Source: Nocardia crassostreae
GTDB taxonomy: Bacteria > Actinomycetota > Actinomycetes > Mycobacteriales > Mycobacteriaceae
Direction of reading: 5' to 3'
Assembly: GCF_001613405.1 (NCBI RefSeq)
Contig: NZ_BDCH01000043.1
Coordinates: 52,945 to 116,944 of the forward strand
DNA: 64,000 bases
Made by a program: the position numbers and the translations under genes. Below the pieces are notes generated by a model that did not search any database, was not told where the DNA came from, and saw only the letters and a program-made list of their open reading frames with translations. The stretch's first letter is position 1; each line of letters begins with the position of its first letter. Positions 25,569 to 34,658 of this stretch are shown in pieces.

Positions 25569-27374
25569 TTAGTCGTTGTATCGGCGGCTGTCGGCATGCC
25601 AGGCGCGATTGCCGCCCATCCATGCCCACAACCTGCCCAGGAAACGGCGCAATTCAGGTGATCCGGTGGCGGCGAGCGCGCCCGCTTCGGCTTCGAAGCG
25701 ATGCACCAGTTCGTCGTGCACCTCGGCGGTCCGCTCCACCGCTTCCCGCCGTGAGCACTGCTCCTCCGCCGCCAGCACGGTCGGCAGATTGAACTCGCGG
25801 CCATTGGAAAGGTCTTCGCGTGCCATGGAATACAGGTCGTTCACCATCTGACTGGCCAGCGCGGCCGTGGTCACCACCCGCCGCACCCGCGGATCGGTGT
25901 ACTCCGGGGCGGGCAGCTCATACCCGCCCACCGCGTCCAGGGGAGCCATGCACGGCAGGAAACTGTGCGGCTGCCGATTGAGCAGGTACTCCCACACCGG
26001 CGGCATCCGCCCCGCGGCCCGCCATCCGGCCTCCGCGCCGAGCGCGATGAACCAGCCCGCGATCTCGGTCCGCAAACGCGCCACCTGGGTGGGCGAGGCG
26101 AACTGCGACAGATGCTGGAAGGAGGTCCGGAAGGCCCGCAGAATCGGATCGTTCTGCATGGCCTCCTCCACCTGCACCTGGTACCGCACCGGAAGATGCA
26201 CGGGATCCATTGCCGCCGCAGCCAATTCCAGCCGTGGACCCAGCTCGGCCTCGGCAGTGGACTTGGATCCGTCCGGCGCGATATCGCTGGCGTCCTCCTC
26301 GCAGTAGTAGTCGTCCACCGACCACTCGGTAACCGCGCACTTGGCGACCGCCAGCAGCTGATCCGCATCGTCGCTGTCCGGATGCGCCAGCATGATCAAC
26401 CGACCGAAGTCGGCCTTGCGCAGATCATCCAGCCGCCCTTCGTACAGCCCGATCTCTTCGGCCCAGGCGATGATCCCCTCGTTCACCGCCTCCGCCAGCA
26501 CCGGATCGTCCCGCACCGGTGGCGGACAGTACAGCGGCGGAATGGCCTGCCCCGCCGCCCTCCGCCGTCGCATCGACGCGGTCCCGATACCAGTGGGCCC
26601 CGGTGAGATCCGACGCTCCGGGGACTCTCGAACGGGGTCAGCGGCCAATGCGGTCGGCACCGCTTGCGCTACCGCGGCAGCCGCCTCCACGGCCTCCTCG
26701 GGATCCGTTGCGAGAGCCGCGATATCGGCGGCACTCGCCGCCTCCGGCGTAGCTGTGATCGAGGACGGAACACCTACCGCGCGAGTGCCGCCCACCGCAG
26801 GAGCCTCGGCCGCCGGAGGTGCGGGCGGCGCGGCGCGACCCGCCCCCAGGCTCGGTTCCACCGCACCGGGGGCCACTGGGCGGAGTCCGCGCAGCAACGC
26901 CGTCGGAGCTGCGAAACCGCTGGGGGCCGCCACGATTCGCGAAGGCGGACCGGCCGTTTCCGCACCGACGGCCGGTGGTGCGGCCGTACGGGACGACTCG
27001 GGTCGGGTTGGCGGACCCTGGGTCGCGGCACCCGACCCGTTGGTGCGAGGACCGGACGGTCGCGGGGCGTCGTTCGCCGCGACCACGGGCGTGGCGGCCC
27101 GCGCGGCAGCGGCGATGTCTGCGGGTGAGGGCAGGTTGACCAGCAGGCTGGCGGCGCCCAGCCCGCTGGGCCCGATGAGCCGCTTGGGTGTGTGCACTTC
27201 GGCGGCGTCGGATTCGCCGAGGCGCGGATCATCCAGTGGCGCTGGGGCTTCCACACTCTCCGGGAGGGTGAGAGCGACCGGCACGGTGGGGTCGAAATTC
27301 TTCAGTAGCTCCGCGACGGCCGCCGCCACCTCGTGGGTGGCGGGCGGCGCGGCGGCGCGAGAGAGCACCGACAT
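25569..27374 (-). CDS. 2-Methylisoborneol synthase with long disordered N-terminus
   Basis: 601 residues, longer than the roughly 440 typical of streptomycete enzymes. The C-terminal class I terpene cyclase domain (about 280-601) has the acidic motif DDYYCEED (354-361), the metal-binding triad N512, S516, E520 in NDLYSMARE, and GGYELPAPEY; it ionises 2-methyl-GPP and cyclises it to 2-methylisoborneol. Residues 1-275 are Pro/Ala/Gly-rich and probably unfolded, with three related motifs: LIGPSGLGAASLL (66-78), IVAAPSGFAAPTALL (147-161) and ISPGPTGIGTASM (256-268). In family 2 encapsulins such extensions direct cargo into the shell. The shell gene ends 12 bp upstream. Confidence 0.95.
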   Translation of the reverse strand: MSVLSRAAAPPATHEVAAAVAELLKNFDPTVPVALTLPESVEAPAPLDDPRLGESDAAEVHTPKRLIGPSGLGAASLLVNLPSPADIAAAARAATPVVAANDAPRPSGPRTNGSGAATQGPPTRPESSRTAAPPAVGAETAGPPSRIVAAPSGFAAPTALLRGLRPVAPGAVEPSLGAGRAAPPAPPAAEAPAVGGTRAVGVPSSITATPEAASAADIAALATDPEEAVEAAAAVAQAVPTALAADPVRESPERRISPGPTGIGTASMRRRRAAGQAIPPLYCPPPVRDDPVLAEAVNEGIIAWAEEIGLYEGRLDDLRKADFGRLIMLAHPDSDDADQLLAVAKCAVTEWSVDDYYCEEDASDIAPDGSKSTAEAELGPRLELAAAAMDPVHLPVRYQVQVEEAMQNDPILRAFRTSFQHLSQFASPTQVARLRTEIAGWFIALGAEAGWRAAGRMPPVWEYLLNRQPHSFLPCMAPLDAVGGYELPAPEYTDPRVRRVVTTAALASQMVNDLYSMAREDLSNGREFNLPTVLAAEEQCSRREAVERTAEVHDELVHRFEAEAGALAATGSPELRRFLGRLWAWMGGNRAWHADSRRYND

Positions 27375-27386
27375 GGTGTGCTCCGA

Positions 27387-28796
27387 TCAGTCGGACTGCC
27401 GGGCGACCAGCACATTGTCGAGAATGCCGAGCGCATCGGGGACCAGGACGGCAGCGGAGTAGTAGCAGCTGACCAGGTAGGAGATGATCGACTGATCGTC
27501 GATGCCCTTGAAGCGGACGTTGAGGCTGGGCTCGTACTCGTCCGGAATGCCGATCTGGTGCAGGCCGATGACGCCCTGATCCTTCTCGCCGGTGCGCATG
27601 GCGAGAATGGAGGTGGTCTGGGTGTCGCTGACCGGGATCTTGCCGCACGGGAAGATCGGCACGCCGCGCCAGGCGTGCACGCGGTGGCCGTCGATCTCGA
27701 CCGGGTCCGGGTAGAGGCCGCGCTTGTTGCATTCCCGGCCGAAGGCGGCAATGGCCTTGGGGTGGGCCAGGAACAGTTTGGTGCTGCGCCGCATGGACAG
27801 CAGTTCGTCCATATCGTCCGGGGTGGGCGCGCCGGATTCGGAGTAGATGCGCTGTTTGAGATCGCAGTTGTGCAGCAGCCCGAAGTCCGGATTGTTCACC
27901 AGGTCGAATTCGCGCCGCTCGTACATGGCCTCGATGGTCAGCCGCAGCTGCTGTTCGATCTGATCCATCGGATCGTTGAACAGATCGGCGACGCGGGTGT
28001 GCACGCGCAGTACCGACTGCGCCAGGCCGAGCTCGTATTCGCGGGGTCGCTCGTCGTAGTCGACGAAGGTGCCGTCGAGCATGGGTTCGCCGGAGTGGCC
28101 CGAGGAGACCACGATTTCGGCTTCACCGTATTTGTTCTGCGGCCGGGTGGGCGCGCCCGCGACGGCTTCCAGATGCTGTTGCAGGGCCGGTATGTTCTCG
28201 GTCACCTCGTCGAGGGTTTGCCGACTGAGCACCAGCATGGTCACGGGCGTGACGGCCTTGACGGTGACCGGCCAGAAACCGGATGCCTCGGTCAGCATTT
28301 CGTCGCCGAAGTAATCGCCCCCGGCCAGCATGCCGAGTTTGGTGGTCTCACCGTATTCGCCGGTGCCGATCTTCGACAGTTTGCCGTGCACGATCAGCAT
28401 GACCTGATCCATGGGGTTGCCGAATTCGGCGACCACCGTGCCCGGCGCCAGATCGCGCTGTTCGAAACGCTGGGCGAGGGCCGACAGCGCCTCTTCGTCC
28501 TCGAATCCGCGCAATTCGGGCAGTTCTTGCAATTCCAGCGGAATGACCCGGGCGTGCGGGCCGTCGATGATGAATTCCACCTCGCCATTGCCGACGGTAT
28601 GGGTGAGTCGGCGGTTGACTCGGTAGATACCGCCCTTCACCTGTATCCACGGCAGGCTGCGGGTCAGCCAGCGGGAGCTGATGCCCTGCATCTGGGGTTC
28701 GGATTTGGTGGTGTGCGCCAGCTGGTGAGCGGCCGTGGTGCTGAGGGTTTTCCGTTGGCCGTTTGTAGTTGTCTGGGTGGGCAATTCGATGGTCAT
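27387..28796 (-). CDS. Family 2B encapsulin shell protein with cyclic-nucleotide-binding-like domain
   Basis: 469 residues from the ATG at 28796 (upstream GAGG). Around residues 95-205 a CRP-like beta-roll (LAPGTVVAEFGNPMDQVMLIVHG; LAGGDYFGDEML) is inserted into an HK97-type capsid fold. The capsid parts include WIQVKGGIYRVNRR near residue 55 and a C-terminal half with MRRSTKLFLAHPKAIAAFGRE and VPIFPCGKIPVSDTQTTSILAMR. There is no DNA-binding helix-turn-helix, so a Crp/Fnr label would be wrong. Such shells self-assemble into nanocompartments; in actinobacteria they sit with 2-methylisoborneol synthase, as here. The nucleotide cassette lacks the usual arginine. Confidence 0.9.
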   Translation of the reverse strand: MTIELPTQTTTNGQRKTLSTTAAHQLAHTTKSEPQMQGISSRWLTRSLPWIQVKGGIYRVNRRLTHTVGNGEVEFIIDGPHARVIPLELQELPELRGFEDEEALSALAQRFEQRDLAPGTVVAEFGNPMDQVMLIVHGKLSKIGTGEYGETTKLGMLAGGDYFGDEMLTEASGFWPVTVKAVTPVTMLVLSRQTLDEVTENIPALQQHLEAVAGAPTRPQNKYGEAEIVVSSGHSGEPMLDGTFVDYDERPREYELGLAQSVLRVHTRVADLFNDPMDQIEQQLRLTIEAMYERREFDLVNNPDFGLLHNCDLKQRIYSESGAPTPDDMDELLSMRRSTKLFLAHPKAIAAFGRECNKRGLYPDPVEIDGHRVHAWRGVPIFPCGKIPVSDTQTTSILAMRTGEKDQGVIGLHQIGIPDEYEPSLNVRFKGIDDQSIISYLVSCYYSAAVLVPDALGILDNVLVARQSD

Positions 28797-29222
28797 GCTG
28801 CGGTCCTCACCTCGAAGGGTCACCGCACAGCGAAAGCGGTGGAGTCCACGTCGATACAGCAGGCCGGATTTGGCCTGCGAAAACTGATGATTTGAGTGAA
28901 AGAACAAGCGCGACAGTGCGTTCCAGCGATACCGATGGTAGGTCGCAACGTTGTGAATCGCAGCGAAACCGCATAAACAGAATGACTGGCGCACCAGTGT
29001 TGCGATGGCCGGAGGTTCGCCGTCCTGGCAGCGCTTCCCGCCATTTTCGAAACCGTTCGGTATGACACGCACGTGGACCGGGTTTCCGTCAGGCGCCCGA
29101 TGGCGTTCGCAGGTTCACACCAATTTCCGACCGGTCGGATTCGATCGGCGGCAGTCCGGGCGGTCGGCCGGGAGATAGCCCGCATGGTGCTGGTCACAAG
29201 CGCAGCGCAGTAGGCTGACCCT
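28797..29222. other. 426-bp divergent promoter region, encapsulin operon / fusion gene
   Basis: Must hold promoters for both directions. Seen: a palindrome ACTGGCGCACCAGT near 28984-28999 and AT-richer DNA around 28880-28980. No convincing CRP-type TGTGA-n6-TCACA site and no clear -35/-10 pair was found. Confidence 0.5.
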
Positions 29223-32200
29223 ATGGGAAGCTCGTCAGGCCGCGTTGGGGCGGATAGCGCAGGTCACGAGCAGGGTAGGTCTGGGAGCAAAGCCGTGAAA
29301 TTCAATACGAAGTCCGTTGTCGGGCCGATGCAGCGTCTGATGGCGACCGCGCAGAACGGGCTCGAGGTGATCCGGTTCGGGGGACTGGTTCACGACATCG
29401 AATCCTCGCCGTACGAGATCGTCGAACGTAAGCGCATGTACCGGCTGCGCCATTACTTCCCGGACGCCGCGGGCGCCGACCGCCCGGTCGTACTGCTGGT
29501 GCCGCCGATCATGGTCACCGCCGAGATCTGGGACGTGAACGGCGAGGACGGTGCGGTCGGCATTCTGCAGCGCGCCGGAATCGACTGCTGGGTGGTCGAT
29601 TTCGGCTCGCCCGCCGTCGAGGAGGGCGGCTGGGATCGCGATCTGGCCGACCATGTGCTGGCGGTCAGCAGCGCCGTCGACACCGTCAACGAGCTCACCG
29701 GCCGCGGCGTGCATCTGATGGGGTACTCCCAGGGCGGGCTGTTCGCCTATCAGACCGCCGCCTACCGCTTCGGCAAGGGCGTGGAGTCCATTGTCACCTT
29801 CGGCAGCCCGGTCGACGCCGTCGCGGGCATGCCGTTCGGGCTGCCGCACGGGCTGGCCTCCGATATGGCCGACTTCCTCAGCGATCATGTGCTCAACCGG
29901 TTGCCGATCACCGATTCCATGGTGCGGCTTGGCTTCCAGGCCCTGGATCCGGTCAAGACCGCCAAGGCCCGCCTGGACTTCCTGCGCCAGCTGCACGACC
30001 GCGAGGCGCTGCTGCCCCGGGAGCGGCAGCGCCGATTCCTGGAAGCCGAAGGCTGGCTGGGGTATCCGGGGCCCGCGCTCACCGATCTGCTGCAGCAGTT
30101 CGTCAAGCACAATCGAATGATGCTGGGCGGGTTCGTCATCCGCGACCAGGTCATCTCGCTGGCGGAGATCCGGTGCCCGATCCTGGCCTTCGTCGGCGAG
30201 GTCGACGATATCGGCCAGCCCGCCGCCGTGCGTGTCATCCGCCGCGCCGCGCCGCATGCCGAGGTGTACGAAGCCTCTTTGGTGGCAGGGCATTTCGGGC
30301 TGGTCTCCGGTTCCACCGCGACGCGGCAGACGTGGCCGCTGGTGTGCGAATGGGTGAACTGGCTGAGCGGGCGCGGTGAGCTGCCCGAGGACATCGAGCT
30401 CATGAACGATCACGTGGCGCGCAAGCGTCCCAGTTCGGCGTTCACCCGCGCCGTGCACGCCCTCGGCAGTCTCGCGGAGGCCGGGGCCGGACTGGGCAAG
30501 GCCGTGGAGGGCGTGGCTGGGCAGACGCTGCGCGGCACCGTCGAGCTGACCGGGGAGGCGGCCCGCGCGCTGCCGCGGTTGACCCGGCTCGGCATGATCC
30601 AGCCGCATACCCGAATCTCCCTGGGCCGCTTGCTGGCCGAGCAGGCGCGGCGGAGCCCGAACCAGGATCTGTTCCTGTTCGAGGATCGCGTGCACACCCA
30701 GGCGGCGGTCAATCAGCGCATCGACAATGTGGTGCGCGGTCTCATCTCCGTCGGCGTGCGCCCGGCCACCCGGGTGGGCGTGGTCATGGAGACCCGGCCC
30801 AGCGCCCTGGCCGCCATTGCCGCCCTGTCGCGGCTGGGCGCGGTGGCGGTGCTGCTGGCGCCGGGCAGCGAACTGCCCAAGGTGGTCGAGCTGACCGGCA
30901 CCAAGCTGCTCATCGCCGATCCGGAGAACCTGCGGGCCGCGGCCGCCACCGGGACGCGGGTGCTGGTGCTCGGCGGCGGGGAATCACGCGGGCTGGATAT
31001 TCCGCCGGGCTGCGATGTCACCGATCTCGAGCAGATCGATCCCGCGCGGGTGACGCTGCCCGCCTGGTATCGCCCGAATCCGGGCCTGGCGCGCGAGCTG
31101 GCCTTCATTCTGGTGACCGGCACCGGTGACCGGTTCGACGTCAAGCACGTCACCAATCACCGCTGGGCGCTGTCCGCCTTCGGCACCGCCTCCGCCGCCG
31201 ATCTGGGGCGGCGCGATACCGTGTACTGCCTTGCGCCGCTGCACCATTCCTCCGGACTACTAGTGAGCCTGGGCGGCGCGGTGGCGGGCGGCAGCCGGAT
31301 CGCGCTGGCCCGCTCACTGGATCCCGCGCAGTTCGCCGCGGAGGTGCACCGCTACGGCGTCACCGTGGTCACCTACACCTGGACCATGTTGCGCGACATC
31401 CTCGATGCCGACACCTTCCCCAATGGTCACCCGCATCCGATCCGGCTGTTCATCGGCTCCGGTATGCCCGCGGGACTGTGGCGGCGGACGCAGGAGCGTT
31501 TCGATCCCGCGCGCGTGCTCGAGTTCTACGCCTCCATCGAGGGAGATGTGGTGCTGGCCAATGTGCTCGGCGCCAAGATGGGCAGCAAGGGGCGGCCGGT
31601 GCCCGGCACCGCCAAGGTCGAACTCATCGCCTACGACCCGACCACCGACGAAATCCTGGTCGAGGACTCGGGTTTCGCGCGTCGCTGCGCGGACAACGAA
31701 GTGGGGCTGCTGATCGGCACCACCACCGATACCGTCGACCTGTCCGCGGGCGGCCTGCGCGGCGTCTTCGCCCCCGGTGACGCCTGGATGCCGACGGAGA
31801 ACCTCTTCCGCCGCGACAGCGAGGGCGACTACTGGCTCATGGACCGCCGCGACACCGTCATCCACACCCCGCGCGGCCCGGTCTTCACCCAGCCCATCGT
31901 CGACATCCTCAATGACATCACGGCCGTGGATATGGAAGTGGCGTACGGGCTTCCGGCCGGTGACCGCACCCTCGCGGTGGCCGCGGTGAGCATCCGCGCG
32001 GGCCTGCGCCTGGAGTCCAAGGATGTCACCGAGGCCGTGCGCGCCCTGGCCCCCGACCAGCGCCCCGATCTCGTCTACGTCGTCGACGACATCCCCCGCA
32101 GCTCCACCTTCCGCCCCTCCACCCGTGCCGTCCAGGCCGCGGGCCGCCCGCAGCCCGGCGACCGAACCTGGTGGTACAACCGCGAATCGGAGACCTACGA

Positions 32201-32240
32201 GGACCTGACGCCCGACCTCGCCCAGCGTTTGTCCCTCTGA
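29223..32240 (+). CDS. Alpha/beta hydrolase fused to acyl-CoA-synthetase-like domain
   Basis: 1005 residues. Residues 30-390 are an alpha/beta hydrolase close in style to PHA synthase/PhaC-like proteins, with the nucleophile Ser169 in MGYSQGG and a late histidine in VAGHFGLVSG. Residues 470-1005 follow the AMP-binding fold (LLAEQARRSPNQDLFLFEDR, then EFYASIEGDVVLANVLG). The ATP loop, normally TSGTTGxPKG, reads VTGTGDRFDVKHV near residue 630, and the usual catalytic lysine is not obvious, so adenylation may be lost. Similar fusions occur in Mycobacteriales; the product is unknown, perhaps lipid acyl transfer. Confidence 0.75.
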   Translation: MGSSSGRVGADSAGHEQGRSGSKAVKFNTKSVVGPMQRLMATAQNGLEVIRFGGLVHDIESSPYEIVERKRMYRLRHYFPDAAGADRPVVLLVPPIMVTAEIWDVNGEDGAVGILQRAGIDCWVVDFGSPAVEEGGWDRDLADHVLAVSSAVDTVNELTGRGVHLMGYSQGGLFAYQTAAYRFGKGVESIVTFGSPVDAVAGMPFGLPHGLASDMADFLSDHVLNRLPITDSMVRLGFQALDPVKTAKARLDFLRQLHDREALLPRERQRRFLEAEGWLGYPGPALTDLLQQFVKHNRMMLGGFVIRDQVISLAEIRCPILAFVGEVDDIGQPAAVRVIRRAAPHAEVYEASLVAGHFGLVSGSTATRQTWPLVCEWVNWLSGRGELPEDIELMNDHVARKRPSSAFTRAVHALGSLAEAGAGLGKAVEGVAGQTLRGTVELTGEAARALPRLTRLGMIQPHTRISLGRLLAEQARRSPNQDLFLFEDRVHTQAAVNQRIDNVVRGLISVGVRPATRVGVVMETRPSALAAIAALSRLGAVAVLLAPGSELPKVVELTGTKLLIADPENLRAAAATGTRVLVLGGGESRGLDIPPGCDVTDLEQIDPARVTLPAWYRPNPGLARELAFILVTGTGDRFDVKHVTNHRWALSAFGTASAADLGRRDTVYCLAPLHHSSGLLVSLGGAVAGGSRIALARSLDPAQFAAEVHRYGVTVVTYTWTMLRDILDADTFPNGHPHPIRLFIGSGMPAGLWRRTQERFDPARVLEFYASIEGDVVLANVLGAKMGSKGRPVPGTAKVELIAYDPTTDEILVEDSGFARRCADNEVGLLIGTTTDTVDLSAGGLRGVFAPGDAWMPTENLFRRDSEGDYWLMDRRDTVIHTPRGPVFTQPIVDILNDITAVDMEVAYGLPAGDRTLAVAAVSIRAGLRLESKDVTEAVRALAPDQRPDLVYVVDDIPRSSTFRPSTRAVQAAGRPQPGDRTWWYNRESETYEDLTPDLAQRLSL

Positions 32241-32350
32241 CCGGCGGGTTTTCACTCGCTGGAACACGTTCACGAAACGGTCACGATCGACACGGTGGAA
32301 TGGCTCTCAAGCGGGTCGCAGAGACCCACCCGAATGAGAGGAACCACCTT

Positions 32351-32599
32351 ATGTCGATCGTGAAGAAGGCTCTGGGCGCGTCCGCCATCGCACTGGGCGC
32401 GGTCGCCCTGGTCGCCGCCCCCGCCAATGCCGAAGAGCTGAAGGTCGACGGCAACTACGCCACCGTCGAGGCCTGCGCCGCCGACGGCAACGGCGGCAGC
32501 TTCGAAGCGGGCGGCGTCCAGCTGCGCGGCGAGGACGGCTGGCAGTGGCGCTGCGACCAGGGCACCGACGGCCTGTGGTACATGACCATCTTCCGCTGA
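32351..32599 (+). CDS. Small secreted protein
   Basis: 82 residues, GAGAGGA before the ATG at 32351. Signal peptide SIVKKALGASAIALGAVALV with ANAEE cleavage leaves a mature part of about 54 residues with two cysteines (EACAADG and WRCDQG) that could form one disulfide, and aromatic strands at the C-terminus (GLWYMTIFR). Small exported proteins of this shape are common in Nocardia and Mycobacterium; the function is unknown. A strong terminator follows immediately. Confidence 0.8.
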   Translation: MSIVKKALGASAIALGAVALVAAPANAEELKVDGNYATVEACAADGNGGSFEAGGVQLRGEDGWQWRCDQGTDGLWYMTIFR

Positions 32600-32624
32600 T
32601 CGCGCGCAATCCCTGACACACCCC

Positions 32625-32660
32625 GGAAGGCCCCCAACGCCGAAGCGTTGGGGGCCTTCC
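32625..32660. terminator. Bidirectional terminator
   Basis: Perfect 16-bp stem GGAAGGCCCCCAACGC / GCGTTGGGGGCCTTCC with the stable loop CGAA, followed by GCTTTCC; it lies between convergent genes. Confidence 0.9.
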
Positions 32661-32682
32661 GCTTTCCGCGTTCTCGCGTGGT

Positions 32683-33552
32683 TCACGCTCGGGCGCGGTC
32701 GTGGATGTCGACGAAATTCAGGAAGCGGGGGATCACCTCGTGGGGGTTCGCCCAGAGGAGGTCGTGGCCGATGTCTACTTCGGCCGATGGGATGTGGGTG
32801 CGGGCGCGGGATGCAGCGAGTTCGGGGTTGGCGACTACCGTTTCGGCGCCGAAGAGGATCAGGGTGGGTGCGGTGATGGCCGAGAGTTGGGTGTCGGTGA
32901 AGGGGCGGTCCCAGGGCATCGCCATGCGGAACTTCAAGGCCGCCATGGCGAGTGCGAACTCCTCGTCGGTGAGGTCCGCGCCGGGCATGAGCCACTTGTT
33001 GAACATTCGCATGCGGTCGGGGGTCGGCCGCAGGCCCGCCATGAGGAATTTGAGAAGAAGACGCCATTGCGGTTTGGCGAAGGTGGACGCGCTGGGCTCG
33101 AACATGGTCAGGGTTTCGAGGCGTTCGGAGTTGTGCACGGCTACGGCACCGGCGAGCCAGGCGCCCAAGGAGTTTCCGGCCAGGTGGACGCGGTCGACGC
33201 CGAGCCCGTCGAGGACCTGGGTCATCCACTTCGCGATGTCGGCGGTGTCGCTTAGGGGCGAGGTCTGTACGCAGCGCCCGGCCCAGCCGATGATGTCCGG
33301 CGTGTACACGACGTGGTCGCGGGCGAACGCTTCGATAAACCGATGCCATGCCTGACCATTGCCGCCGATGCCCGGCAGCAGCATGATCGGCGCGCCCTCG
33401 CCCTCTCCGGATTTGCGCACTCGTGTTGTCCCGAAGGACGTTTCGACATCGACATTGGTCGATGGCACCGGCCATGTCGCGGCCACGGAGTCGTAGACGC
33501 TCAGAAATGTCGCTTCCGCTGCCGCACTGGTGAATCGCCCGATCTTCGGCAT
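32683..33552 (-). CDS. Alpha/beta hydrolase
   Basis: 289 residues from the ATG at 33552, which has GGAGGGG upstream. The oxyanion region is LLPGIGGNGQAWH, the nucleophile elbow GNSLGAWLAG, the acid probably in ILFGAETVV and the histidine in VDIGHDLLWANP. Typical of the epoxide-hydrolase/haloperoxidase-like group of soluble hydrolases. No pathway genes adjoin it, so the substrate is not predictable. Confidence 0.85.
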   Translation of the reverse strand: MPKIGRFTSAAAEATFLSVYDSVAATWPVPSTNVDVETSFGTTRVRKSGEGEGAPIMLLPGIGGNGQAWHRFIEAFARDHVVYTPDIIGWAGRCVQTSPLSDTADIAKWMTQVLDGLGVDRVHLAGNSLGAWLAGAVAVHNSERLETLTMFEPSASTFAKPQWRLLLKFLMAGLRPTPDRMRMFNKWLMPGADLTDEEFALAMAALKFRMAMPWDRPFTDTQLSAITAPTLILFGAETVVANPELAASRARTHIPSAEVDIGHDLLWANPHEVIPRFLNFVDIHDRARA

Positions 33553-33636
33553 GGTTCCCCTCCTAGCTTGATGATACGAACATACCACGCAAATGTTATG
33601 GATGTACCACCAAGCGTCGGGGTGGGCGATGACGGG

Positions 33637-34572
33637 TCAGTCGGCGATCTGGATGACGGTCTTGCCGCGCAGTGCGCCGCGTTCGCCGAGGGTGTGGACG
33701 TGGGGGAGGTCGGTGAGCGGGTAACGGTTGCTCACGTCCAGGCGGAGGGCGCCACGGTCGACCAGGGACGTCAGGTTTGCGAGCTGGTGGGCGTCGCTGC
33801 GGACGAAGATGTTGTCGGCGCGCACCTTTCGGCCGGGGTCGGGGTGGGCCGGAGTGGTAGTCGAGACCAGTGCGCCGCCGTCAATGATGTGTTCGCGGAG
33901 AGCTGCCAGGTCGGCGTCGGAGTTGCGGACGAGGTTGATGACGATGTCGACCGGTTCGTGGATCGCCTCGGCGACCGGTGTGCGGGTGTAGTCGATGATC
34001 TCGTCGGCGCCCGCGGCGCGGATCGCGTCTCGGCTGCGCGGGCTCGCGGTGGCGATGACGTGCGCGCCGAAATGTTTGGCGAGGCCGACGGTGAATCCGC
34101 CGACACCGCCACCGGCCCCATTGACGAGCACGCGCGAGCCCGCGTGCACGCCCGCGTACTCGACCAGCGCCTGCCATGCGGTCAGCTCGGCCGAGGGGAG
34201 TGCGGCGGCGTCGACTAGCGAGACCGAACTCGGGGCGGGCGCGAGCAGGTGCGCCGGGGCGACGACGTACTCGGCGGCGGCGCCGGGTGCGTTCATCGGC
34301 AGGAACGCCACGACCGCGGTCGAGACGAGTGCGTGGTCGACTCCGGGGCCGACTGCGGTCACGACGCCGCTGACATCGATGCCGGGGATGTGCGGCAGCG
34401 TCAGCGGGAATTCCTGCCGCAGGAAGCCCGCCCGGATGGCGGCGTCGACCGGGTTGAACGTCGTGGCGGCGACGCGGATGAGCGCTTCGCCCGGGCCCGG
34501 CGCGGGGGTCGCGATGTCGGCGAGTTCGAGGACGGCCGGGCCGCCGTAAGTGGTGAATCGAATGGCTTTCAT
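33637..34572 (-). CDS. NADP-dependent quinone-oxidoreductase-like enzyme (MDR family)
   Basis: 311 residues with the zinc-free medium-chain reductase layout: MKAIRFTTYGGPAVLELAD, then PHIPGIDVSGVV and the nucleotide-binding loop VLVNGAGGGVGGFTVGLAKHFGAHVIATAS (key part NGAGGGVGG). The zinc-binding cysteine cluster is absent. Such enzymes reduce quinones or enones with NADPH. Monocistronic by context; the function beyond this is open. Confidence 0.88.
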   Translation of the reverse strand: MKAIRFTTYGGPAVLELADIATPAPGPGEALIRVAATTFNPVDAAIRAGFLRQEFPLTLPHIPGIDVSGVVTAVGPGVDHALVSTAVVAFLPMNAPGAAAEYVVAPAHLLAPAPSSVSLVDAAALPSAELTAWQALVEYAGVHAGSRVLVNGAGGGVGGFTVGLAKHFGAHVIATASPRSRDAIRAAGADEIIDYTRTPVAEAIHEPVDIVINLVRNSDADLAALREHIIDGGALVSTTTPAHPDPGRKVRADNIFVRSDAHQLANLTSLVDRGALRLDVSNRYPLTDLPHVHTLGERGALRGKTVIQIAD

Positions 34573-34658
34573 GCCAATGAAATTACGAACCCGGCCACCC
34601 CCCCGGCGAATCAGTCGAATGACTGCGGCACCGACTGTGCCGCAGCGCCTTCGATGAC

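Noticed and set aside
27387..29072. Crp/Fnr-type transcription factor reading of the cyclic-nucleotide-domain protein
   Set aside because: No helix-turn-helix follows the beta-roll, the rest has the capsid-like pattern of family 2B encapsulins, and the gene is fused in operon with the 2-methylisoborneol genes. The N-terminal 92 residues of the longest frame also lack coding character.
28797..29222. CRP-type operator in front of the encapsulin operon
   Set aside because: TGTGA and TCACA half-sites occur singly but never with the 6-bp spacing and symmetry needed.
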